DNA of 64,000 nt, taken from positions 1-64,000 of the forward strand of contig JAGHSA010000062.1 in NCBI GenBank assembly GCA_018066125.1. The letters are read 5' to 3'. The stretch comes from Candidatus Cryptobacteroides onthequi (GTDB taxonomy: Bacteria > Bacteroidota > Bacteroidia > Bacteroidales > UBA932). Below the pieces are notes generated by a model. It had not been told where the DNA came from, searched no databases, and saw only the letters and a list, made by a program, of their open reading frames with translations. This document shows positions 26,435 to 34,046 of the stretch, in pieces; within the stretch, counting starts at the first letter, position 1, and each line of letters opens with the position of its first letter. A program made the translations under genes and the position numbers.

Positions 26435-28897
26435 TTACCGGTTCTGTGTAAAATCTTTGAAATCCCTATTGAACGGCTCTCCCATGACCTTTTCATATTC
26501 TTCACAGAATGATGAGAAGCATGACATGGCCTTGCTCGTCTTGCCCAGGCCGACCAGCGACCGGCATTTCAGAAGCATTGCATCTTCGTCCAGGCTGTCA
26601 AAAGACAGCATGCAGTCGGCGGCACTGAGAGCGAATGCATCAGAAGTATTGTCGGTTAGAGCGGCACCAAGGCTCTTGAATACAAGCTCGGAATATGAGG
26701 TCTTGAACGGGTCGATCCATTCGAACTGATATTCAGGTAGAAGAGGTCCCAGTGACGAAGCCCTGAGCACTGCGTCGGAATCGCCTGAGAGGAGAGACTC
26801 TCGAGCGGCTGCAAAGTCACACAGCCCTGACGGGTCGGAAATCTTCCACGAGCCCCCATCCGAAACGATGGAAATGTCTCCAACCGAAGCCAGAAGAGAG
26901 CGGAGTTTTCGGATGTTCACACCCTTGTTGTTGTTGAACTTGTCATCGGACTTGTCCGGCCACAGCAGAGATTTGAGCATGGCATTGGAGATGCCTCCCC
27001 TCTCTGCAGTATGGAGCACAAGAATGGTGAACAGCTGAATCAGCATCGGCGAGAATGATGATGTGATATCAGTGCCATGCGCATCACTTACCCTGAAACC
27101 GCCGAGAAGATGTATCAGATATGGGCTCCGCACCGTTTCAAGCACCATGGATGTATCTCCGGAGGCTTTTTCATCAGGATCTTCAGGCTCGGCAGCGACT
27201 GCCTTCCTCCGTCCGGTGATATAAAGGCCTGCTGCGGCGGCAGCTATGACACCGGACAGGATGATATAGAAAAAGAGCATCGGGGTTCCCTGCCTGTCCT
27301 CGGATCCGAAGACGGTCTCGATAGGATTTCCGAGCAGGTATATGGATGCTCTGTATCCCGAAGCGCCGTCCTGACAGCATACAACGGCTGCATAGAGGCC
27401 GTATTCGCGGTTGTAGCACAGACGCGCATCTGAAGTGATGTCAGAGAAGTCATATGGAATAGGCTTGCATAGGCTCTCGCAGCTTCCGTCAGTCAGACTG
27501 AACCTGGTGAGCTGCAATCCGGAGTCACTGCGGTTCGGGTCATAAAGAAGTACCAGGAAACTGTCTGAACCTTCTTCGAACACGATATCAGAGGCCGGGA
27601 CATATTTCTGTAGCAGATCATTGTGCCAGAGAGTTTCAGATTCGAGTGTCACGGGATCTATGACTGACAGGTCATCGAACAGAACTGCTCCCAGTTCCTG
27701 TTTTCCAGAGGTGTTTCCCTTGCCGCCGAGTACATATATCATCCCGTCGCGGTCCGCAGCCGCGGCCATATACCTCGGAGCCAGAGTCCTTACAGTGTCA
27801 GACCTGAACGTGCCGCTTTCAGGATTCCATGCATAGAAGGCTGAAGAATAGCGATGCTGTCCGTATCCGAAAAGCTGAACGAACTCGCCTGTCTCTTCCA
27901 GATATACGGTATTGTGTTTCAGGAATACCGATTTTCTGGTCCTGCTATTGGCAGATTCCCAGTCGTGAGCTGTCTCGTCATAATGGATGAAGCCGGCATT
28001 TTCGAAATCCGCATACACCAGGCCTCCGTCCGGCAGACAGATGAAGTCATCGGTGACAAGACTGAACTTCATATCACTGTCATAGCGGGAAGAACTGGAA
28101 GATGCCGAGGCGAAATGGTTCTGAGTGACAGTACCGTCGGAGATGAAAAAAAAACTTGACGCGTCAGATGACACACACGGATATGTAACCGACGGCATAT
28201 GCGAGCTCCAGACTTCCATCCATCCCCTTCTCAGGTCCTGGAGAAAAAAAGGATTCTCGGCACGGATGCCTACGCCGTTCACGGTCTTTATGCAATCCAG
28301 GTCCTGAAGAGTCCAGAACGCCTTCTTTCTATCCAGACGGACACTGAGATCCGATAGAACTACAGGTGCAATATCAGTCGTGACACTGCCCTCTTCATCA
28401 TTCTTTCCGAAACAGATTCTCATCTTGTGCCTTCCGGGACTGCAGGCAACACGATAGATAACCTGTCCCCCCACACTCACGGTCATATCCTGTCCGTCAG
28501 CATGAACAGACACATCAAGGTCATTCCAAGCCTCGAGTGACTCACCATCATGCCCCATGACGGGCACCAGGTGATTGTGATTGACCACGGCGCAGAGTGC
28601 AGGTGTACCTTCATGTGGAGAGAGGATGAAATCCAGTGACATGTCCTGATCGACATGGAGTCGGCACACATAGCCGAATCTGCCTTTATTCAGCTCAAAT
28701 CTCAGAGAGAAGCATATGCCTGCAGAATCTCTGAAGGAGAGAGATGCGCCCTCCTGTGAGGGAATAACCAGTGAGGTCCGCTTTTCAGCGGGCACATCAT
28801 ATGATCTGAAAAGCATGCCGCCCCTCCTTTCCGCTCTTACAGAAAGAGACAAAAGAAGGATGAAAAGACATATCAGATATTCTCTATAGAGGCGCAT
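26435..28897 (-). CDS. Membrane-anchored SARP-like transcriptional regulator
   Basis: An 820-residue protein with a signal peptide (1-22) and a large extracytoplasmic region rich in beta-propeller-like strands, including RYMAAAADRDGMIYVLGGKG of the Kelch type. A single membrane helix (about 541-562) follows. The cytoplasmic C-terminus has a winged-helix trans_reg_C-like domain (about 591-690, with LLWPDKSDDKFNNNKGVNIRK) and a helical BTAD-like domain to 820. It therefore looks like a one-component sensor that binds a ligand outside and DNA inside. It is encoded 78 bp upstream of the GH97, GH92 and oxidoreductase genes on the same strand, so control of that locus is likely. Confidence 0.75.
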   Translation of the reverse strand: MRLYREYLICLFILLLSLSVRAERRGGMLFRSYDVPAEKRTSLVIPSQEGASLSFRDSAGICFSLRFELNKGRFGYVCRLHVDQDMSLDFILSPHEGTPALCAVVNHNHLVPVMGHDGESLEAWNDLDVSVHADGQDMTVSVGGQVIYRVACSPGRHKMRICFGKNDEEGSVTTDIAPVVLSDLSVRLDRKKAFWTLQDLDCIKTVNGVGIRAENPFFLQDLRRGWMEVWSSHMPSVTYPCVSSDASSFFFISDGTVTQNHFASASSSSSRYDSDMKFSLVTDDFICLPDGGLVYADFENAGFIHYDETAHDWESANSRTRKSVFLKHNTVYLEETGEFVQLFGYGQHRYSSAFYAWNPESGTFRSDTVRTLAPRYMAAAADRDGMIYVLGGKGNTSGKQELGAVLFDDLSVIDPVTLESETLWHNDLLQKYVPASDIVFEEGSDSFLVLLYDPNRSDSGLQLTRFSLTDGSCESLCKPIPYDFSDITSDARLCYNREYGLYAAVVCCQDGASGYRASIYLLGNPIETVFGSEDRQGTPMLFFYIILSGVIAAAAAGLYITGRRKAVAAEPEDPDEKASGDTSMVLETVRSPYLIHLLGGFRVSDAHGTDITSSFSPMLIQLFTILVLHTAERGGISNAMLKSLLWPDKSDDKFNNNKGVNIRKLRSLLASVGDISIVSDGGSWKISDPSGLCDFAAARESLLSGDSDAVLRASSLGPLLPEYQFEWIDPFKTSYSELVFKSLGAALTDNTSDAFALSAADCMLSFDSLDEDAMLLKCRSLVGLGKTSKAMSCFSSFCEEYEKVMGEPFNRDFKDFTQNR

Positions 28898-28901
28898 TTC
28901 T

Positions 28902-28910
28902 GCAAAATTA
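28902..28910 (-). promoter_or_regulatory. -7 element at the start of the membrane regulator
   Basis: The minus strand reads TAATTTTGC, a full match, but its end is only 4 bp from the ATG at 28897. The transcript would be leaderless or nearly so, unless another promoter is used. Confidence 0.4.
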
Positions 28911-28927
28911 CGAATTTAATTGCTTCT

Positions 28928-28984
28928 GGATGTTTCCAATCTGTGAATTAATCATTAAAACTGGGTCTCATTTTTAATATCATG
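28928..28984 (+). repeat. 57-bp dispersed element, copy A
   Basis: From GGATGTTTCC to an ATG at 28982, this matches 38777-38833 at 47 of 57 positions with no gaps, by direct comparison. It holds a weak promoter-like pair, TTTC at 28933 and TAAAACTG at 28956 with 19-bp spacing. It lies 85 bp before the polyferredoxin gene and leads into a 14-codon ORF. Confidence 0.7.
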
Positions 28985-29026
28985 AAGGAATTGACAGGGC
29001 ACAATAATCAATTCTTCGCAGTTTGA
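28982..29026 (+). CDS. Possible 14-codon leader ORF
   Basis: ATG at 28982, at the same spacing from the 57-bp element as the proB start, opens a 14-codon frame (MKELTGHNNQFFAV) that stops at 29026. It ends 42 bp before the polyferredoxin gene and just before that gene's own -7 element. No family, no hydrophobic segment and no evidence of translation; it may only be a relic of the duplicated start region. Confidence 0.2.
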   Translation: MKELTGHNNQFFAV

Positions 29027-29037
29027 GTTCTTTATGT

Positions 29038-29046
29038 TATCTTTGC
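29038..29046 (+). promoter_or_regulatory. -7 element of the polyferredoxin gene
   Basis: TATCTTTGC is a full match to the consensus, 22 bp before the ATG at 29069. A TTTG occurs upstream but only 13 bp away, too close for a standard -33. Confidence 0.55.
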
Positions 29047-29068
29047 ATAAAAATGCAAAACAATTGAA

Positions 29069-31153
29069 ATGCTGAAATCTAACCACATCAAAAACTGGCA
29101 GAGATACACCCTTCAGTGGGGTGTGCTTGCCTTGCTCATCTTTTTTCTGACCGGACTTGCCCGACTCATCAGTGCCAAGGCCGGCAATCCCGATCCTGAG
29201 GCTCTTTGCCCTCTCGGAGGCATCGAGGCACTGGCGACGTACATCCAGAGAGGTTCGCTTCCATGCAGCATGTCGACCCTCCAGATCGTCATGGGAATCG
29301 GCCTCGTCGCGGCAGTCGTCCTGTTCAGCAGGCTGTTCTGCGGCTACCTCTGCCCTGTGGGCACAGTCGAGGACCTTCTGATAAAGCTTCGCAGAAAATT
29401 AAAGATAAGAGAGGTCATCGTCAAGTCCGGATCGATTGCAGACAAGATCCTCAGAGTCATCAAATACGGCATCCTGTTCTGGATCGTATTCATGACTGTC
29501 AGCGACAGCGAACTCTTCTGCAAGAATCTCGATCCTTATTATGCGGTTGCCACGGGATTCAAGGGAGAGATCACACTCTGGATGTCTCTCGTCACCGTTT
29601 CAGCCGTAATCTTCTGCGGACTTTTCATCAACATGTTCTGGTGCAGATACATCTGCCCTCTCGGGGCGATTTCGGGCACCTTCAAATTCTGGGCATGGCT
29701 GCTGGGATTCGGCCTCGTTTGGTGGGGAGTATCTCTTGTCGCCCCAGAATTCCCATGGTGGATCATTCTCGCATCATTCTGCGTCTTGGGCTACCTGCTT
29801 GAGATCCTCAATGGAAAGCCGAAGCTTCAGGTGCTGAGTGTCGTTAAGAGCGATGACGCCTGCACATCATGCGGTCTCTGCAAGGCTGCATGTCCATACC
29901 ACATCGACATACCTGCCATCCAGAACGGCCGCGTCACAGATATCGACTGCACCTTGTGCGGAGAATGCATCGCGAGCTGCCACAGACAGGCTCTGAACAT
30001 CGGCGTACGCAGGAAGAACAGCAACGCTTTCATGAAGTACCTCCCGGCTATCATCACTCTGGTGATCGCTGTCGCTGCATATTTCATAGGCAATTCGTAT
30101 GAGATTCCGACCATCGATGTCACATGGAATCTTGAGCTCATGGACAATGAAGGAAACATCATCAGCAGGAAAGACCCTTCCAAGCTTGAGACACTCAGAC
30201 TCGAGGGCCTCCAGTCCGTGAAATGCTACGGAAGCTCGATGGCCTTCAAGGCAAAGGCTGAAGGCATCAGAGGTGTGTACGGCGTGAAGACCTATGTCAA
30301 GAAGCACAATGTCGACATACTCTATGACCCGAACATGGTCACTGCAGAAAAGATCCAGGAGGAAGTATATGTCCCTGCAAAGTTCCGCATCACCGCACCG
30401 GACCCTGAAGTGTATGACAGCCTCAAGGTGGTCACCATACGCACTGAAAAGATGTACGACAACACAGACATCTACATGCTGGGACTGCAGTTCGGTCTTT
30501 CAGGAAAGAAAATCTACGGACTTGAAAGCGAATTCGCCTGCCCTCTCATCGTACATGTCATGATGGCACCGGACGAGACTGTCACTGAAGATGAGTTCAG
30601 AGAGCTCGTCGACAAGAAAGTGCTGAGGATGCCTCTGCACGGCGGCACCAAGTTCAAAGAGACACCGGTGGACTATGAGTTCGTTAGACTTGAAAAGGGA
30701 GAGAGCAGGAAAAACACGATCGAGTTCCTCGAGGAGATGTTTGAAGAATTCGAGGCTCCCTGCTTCGGTCTCTACAAGGACAGCGAAGGCAAAGAAATCA
30801 TCGAGAAGAGAGCCGATCACTACAAGAATGACCAGCAGTATGTATATGAAATGGTCAACACCGAGTATGACAAGCCGGTGGTCAAGATCATGATGCCATT
30901 CCTCTCCAACCATCTTTCACGCGAGGAAGGAATCATCAGCGTGGGCCTGCATCTCAACTGCGATTACAAGCCTGCCATCATGATACGTTTTGCCGCGCCG
31001 GTCACCGCAGACAGGATATGGGAGCTCATCACAAAGGACACATGGACCATCACATACTCAGAGGAGGATGTGCGTGAAGAGCCTGCAAGACTCAGGTTTG
31101 AAGTGCCGGGAGAGGTATATCCGGTGGATATGGATCTGACCGGTCAGAACTAG
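29069..31153 (+). CDS. Polyferredoxin-type membrane protein (NapH/NosR-like)
   Basis: A 694-residue inner-membrane electron-transfer protein. The first half has about five membrane segments and two CxxxCP motifs, FCGYLCPVG near residue 90 and WCRYICPLG near residue 193, as in NapH, NosR and CcoG. Two 4Fe-4S binding motifs follow (CTSCGLCKAACPYH and CTLCGECIASCH, about 268-310), then another membrane helix. After it comes an extra region whose LETLRLEGLQSVKCYG segment looks like a degenerate heavy-metal-associated fold without CxxC. The C-terminal 250 residues are not recognised. It probably passes electrons from the membrane to an unidentified acceptor. It converges on the surface operon, overlapping its last gene by 4 bp. 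Confidence 0.8.
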   Translation: MLKSNHIKNWQRYTLQWGVLALLIFFLTGLARLISAKAGNPDPEALCPLGGIEALATYIQRGSLPCSMSTLQIVMGIGLVAAVVLFSRLFCGYLCPVGTVEDLLIKLRRKLKIREVIVKSGSIADKILRVIKYGILFWIVFMTVSDSELFCKNLDPYYAVATGFKGEITLWMSLVTVSAVIFCGLFINMFWCRYICPLGAISGTFKFWAWLLGFGLVWWGVSLVAPEFPWWIILASFCVLGYLLEILNGKPKLQVLSVVKSDDACTSCGLCKAACPYHIDIPAIQNGRVTDIDCTLCGECIASCHRQALNIGVRRKNSNAFMKYLPAIITLVIAVAAYFIGNSYEIPTIDVTWNLELMDNEGNIISRKDPSKLETLRLEGLQSVKCYGSSMAFKAKAEGIRGVYGVKTYVKKHNVDILYDPNMVTAEKIQEEVYVPAKFRITAPDPEVYDSLKVVTIRTEKMYDNTDIYMLGLQFGLSGKKIYGLESEFACPLIVHVMMAPDETVTEDEFRELVDKKVLRMPLHGGTKFKETPVDYEFVRLEKGESRKNTIEFLEEMFEEFEAPCFGLYKDSEGKEIIEKRADHYKNDQQYVYEMVNTEYDKPVVKIMMPFLSNHLSREEGIISVGLHLNCDYKPAIMIRFAAPVTADRIWELITKDTWTITYSEEDVREEPARLRFEVPGEVYPVDMDLTGQN

Positions 31154-32748
31154 AAACTGCAGCCGACCGAAATGGTCGCCACATTGCGGCTGCGTCCTTC
31201 AAGATATTCGGGTTTCTGCAGAAGAGACCCGAATTTTTCTTTTATACCGACGTACACCGCATTGCCGGATCTGAGGATGCGCGAATACCTGAACGTCACT
31301 CCTGCCGATGCAGCGGCCGCGGTGCGGTACTCCCAGGACGCATCGAGATACTCCTGCGCGGTTCTTGGACCGGGGCCGGAGACTTCCACCATGACCTCGT
31401 CTTCCGCCTTGGTGCCTGAACCCTTGCGGAAACCGCCTTCCAGGCCGATCTCAAACACATTGGAGCCCCTTGCCATGCAATGCATGGCAGATGCAGAGGC
31501 ATTGGCCACATCGGCCTGCTGATGACGGAGGTACGGGTAGTAATATGCGGTGAGCGCATCCCTGGAGGCATTGATCTCCGCCGCAATGTGCCAGGCCGGA
31601 CGCATGGCTGTGCCACCGGCCAGAACCTCGTACCCGAGCGTCCCTTTCATTTCAGTCCGATCCTGGACCTTCGCGGCGCCGTAATACTCGACCTCGAGGT
31701 TTTCTCCGGGGTTGCTGATGACGCTGAATGAATTGACATGATTTGCAGAGACGGCATAAGATGCGCCGACCTTGACATTCTGCCGGACACGGCCGCGTAT
31801 CGCCAGCACTCCGGAGTAGTCGCATGACGTGGCGTCATTGTGGGAGAAAAGTATCTCACTGGAAGCCTTGTCACCGTAGGAGCCTTTCCGAAGTGTGAGG
31901 GACAACTCATTGAAATATGACACGCCATACTCGTGGTTTCCGACCTCTGCCTGTAGGCCAAGACCGCAGAAATTGTTGAGAACAGGTCTTTCAAAACTGT
32001 CGGACACGAAGTAATTGTCAGAGCCAAGGACCTCTACCCTGCCCATCATGGCTCCGTAGTCTATAAAGTAGAAATAGTTCTGCCCGGTGACACCATAGAT
32101 GCGGGAAGAAAGCGACTCGACAGTTCTCCTGTAGCGCAGGTCAGCACCAAAAGAGAAGAGATCTGACACCTGGACGTGGGTTCCGAGAGACAGGTTCAGG
32201 TCCATCCAGCGATTCAGATTGCGGGGATCTTTGCGCTTGGAATAATTGCCGGACTGATATCCTGCACCGATGCCGAACGCGACTCTGTCGGTAAGGCGGT
32301 ATGACATTCCACCCTCAAGGGTATAAAGCTCCTTTGTCTTTCTGCCGGGATTGTCATTGGGGTACTCGTAAAAGTTGATGGCATTGAAGGACGGATCCAT
32401 AAGCACGGGACCGCCCATCTCCTCTCCCCTGTCGTAGAGATATCCCATGTCGCCATAGAAAGTGATTCTATCGCTGGTACGGGCATATGCCTGTGCCTCG
32501 ACACTGCCTGACGCCGCATCTGAAGACTCTCCGAGATCCCTGTAGCCTCCGTCGCCTTTGCAGGCTTCAGCCTGGGCTCTGGCGATGCGCACCACCGGAA
32601 GACGGTAGAGGGCCGCCCTGTTTGATGATGTAAGCCATGGCGACATCCCCTGCACCACATCGTAATCAGGAGATACCATAGTCTGGGCAGAGGAGTATTT
32701 CGGCAGCAGCATGGCCATCGCCGCCGCTATGATGACGTGATATCTCAT
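31150..32748 (-). CDS. Outer-membrane beta-barrel protein, DUF6850-like
   Basis: A 532-residue protein with a signal peptide (about 1-21, ending SSAQ) followed by repeated amphipathic beta strands, such as VAFGIGAGYQSGNYSKR and FSFGADLRYRRT. It ends in Phe, as outer-membrane barrels do. It agrees with the uncharacterised DUF6850 family that often sits beside DUF4876 lipoproteins and TonB receptors in Bacteroidetes. The ATG overlaps the stop of the DUF4876-like gene by 4 bp, so the two are translationally coupled. Last gene of a four-gene surface operon; function unknown. Confidence 0.7.
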   Translation of the reverse strand: MRYHVIIAAAMAMLLPKYSSAQTMVSPDYDVVQGMSPWLTSSNRAALYRLPVVRIARAQAEACKGDGGYRDLGESSDAASGSVEAQAYARTSDRITFYGDMGYLYDRGEEMGGPVLMDPSFNAINFYEYPNDNPGRKTKELYTLEGGMSYRLTDRVAFGIGAGYQSGNYSKRKDPRNLNRWMDLNLSLGTHVQVSDLFSFGADLRYRRTVESLSSRIYGVTGQNYFYFIDYGAMMGRVEVLGSDNYFVSDSFERPVLNNFCGLGLQAEVGNHEYGVSYFNELSLTLRKGSYGDKASSEILFSHNDATSCDYSGVLAIRGRVRQNVKVGASYAVSANHVNSFSVISNPGENLEVEYYGAAKVQDRTEMKGTLGYEVLAGGTAMRPAWHIAAEINASRDALTAYYYPYLRHQQADVANASASAMHCMARGSNVFEIGLEGGFRKGSGTKAEDEVMVEVSGPGPRTAQEYLDASWEYRTAAAASAGVTFRYSRILRSGNAVYVGIKEKFGSLLQKPEYLEGRSRNVATISVGCSF

Positions 32749-34046
32749 TTCTTTATCGAAGCCACTTTTCTGAGGTGGTAGTCTTTTGATGAATTGTTTG
32801 TATCAAGGTAGATGATATGCGCCCCGTTTGCCATTGAGGCTTCCGCATCGATGCCGGAAGGGTCGGTAGAGCCGCTCTCGACATCCTCCGTGCCTCCCGC
32901 ATAGCCGTAAACCAGCCTGCCGTTGTTTTCCGGAAGGGCTTCTGTCGCTTCCTTATCGACATTGCGGTAAACCGAATAGCCGTTACGCTCTATCGAGATG
33001 ACGTAGCCGGCATCAACCATAGAGGCGAGACGCTTGTGGCTTGCCGACACATCTTTCGAATCGAAGATCTCGACTCCGTCATGCACCCAGTCGAGCTTGA
33101 CTTTCGCGCAGTTCTGCGTACCCTTGCCGTCAGGATCCTCGATATTGTCCATATTCTTCACGAATTCTTCCGGAGAGACCCCTTCTGTCTGAAAGACAAA
33201 CAGGCATGGAGACTTGAAGCTGAGAGCCCACGAGTCAGACTCGGCTGCATATGAGAGGGTCTTCATGTAATGGGACTTGTCTATGCCTGAATAAGGAGAG
33301 AAATAATATCTGGAGTTGTTGAAGACTTCCGGATCATACATCACATAGTCAGCTCCAGACAGATCGACTGAGTTCGGAATCTCCCGGGTGTGGTCTATCG
33401 CCGCATAGATGGACACGACTATCTGGGAATAGGCTGGAAGCGTCACATCCTTCTGGAACCACCACACTGCAGACAACGCCGGCACGTATCCCAGGTCATC
33501 GATTCCCCTTTTCTGATACGGATTGGAACTGTCCGCCTTTGAAGGGCAGCCCTGTGCTATCGCGAAATCATGAAGGCAGACAGCATCTGACGAATTGTTG
33601 TAGAGGATCATGTAGGCCGCGGATGAATACAGTTTGCCGACAGGATCCACACAGCGGGCAAAATATATCTCCTTTATGAGCAGAGGGTGTGTCTTTACAG
33701 AATTGAGGTTCATGACAAAAGTGTTCTCCCCGCCGCGGCTGACCTTCATCATGGATGACACACCGTTGATGAGATTGAATCCCTCCTTGAATGTGCATGA
33801 CGCATCGTAGATGCCCGGCATCACTGAGAATTTCGCCTGCCCGCGAGCATCTGTAGCTGCATGATATTCAAAGGATGAAGAAAGTTCCTTGAGGACAATC
33901 TCTACCCCGTCGACAGAGTATGTCCCGTCAGCATCCGCCAGAGAGACCGTCATCTCACACAGCCCCAGATCCCCTGTCTCCTGACAGGCAACGGACAGGA
34001 CGGCGGTCAAGGCCAGGAATAATATGGTGATTCTGTATTTCATCAT
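32745..34046 (-). CDS. DUF4876-like lipoprotein
   Basis: A 433-residue lipoprotein (lipobox LSVAC, Cys21). The N-terminal part is a beta-sandwich of the carboxypeptidase-regulatory type (about 30-115), with TDARGQAKFSVMPGIYDASC. The main body opens with LLIKEIYFARC, resembling lamin-tail-like or DUF4876 proteins. It is flush against the TonB receptor upstream (adjacent bases) and overlaps the barrel gene downstream by 4 bp. It is probably a surface or periplasmic partner of the receptor. The ligand is unknown. Confidence 0.7.
   Translation of the reverse strand: MMKYRITILFLALTAVLSVACQETGDLGLCEMTVSLADADGTYSVDGVEIVLKELSSSFEYHAATDARGQAKFSVMPGIYDASCTFKEGFNLINGVSSMMKVSRGGENTFVMNLNSVKTHPLLIKEIYFARCVDPVGKLYSSAAYMILYNNSSDAVCLHDFAIAQGCPSKADSSNPYQKRGIDDLGYVPALSAVWWFQKDVTLPAYSQIVVSIYAAIDHTREIPNSVDLSGADYVMYDPEVFNNSRYYFSPYSGIDKSHYMKTLSYAAESDSWALSFKSPCLFVFQTEGVSPEEFVKNMDNIEDPDGKGTQNCAKVKLDWVHDGVEIFDSKDVSASHKRLASMVDAGYVISIERNGYSVYRNVDKEATEALPENNGRLVYGYAGGTEDVESGSTDPSGIDAEASMANGAHIIYLDTNNSSKDYHLRKVASIKK

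Noticed and set aside
31136..31147. Perfect palindrome CTGACCGGTCAG at the end of the polyferredoxin gene
   Set aside because: It has no loop and no T-run, so it is not a convincing terminator; chance is likely.
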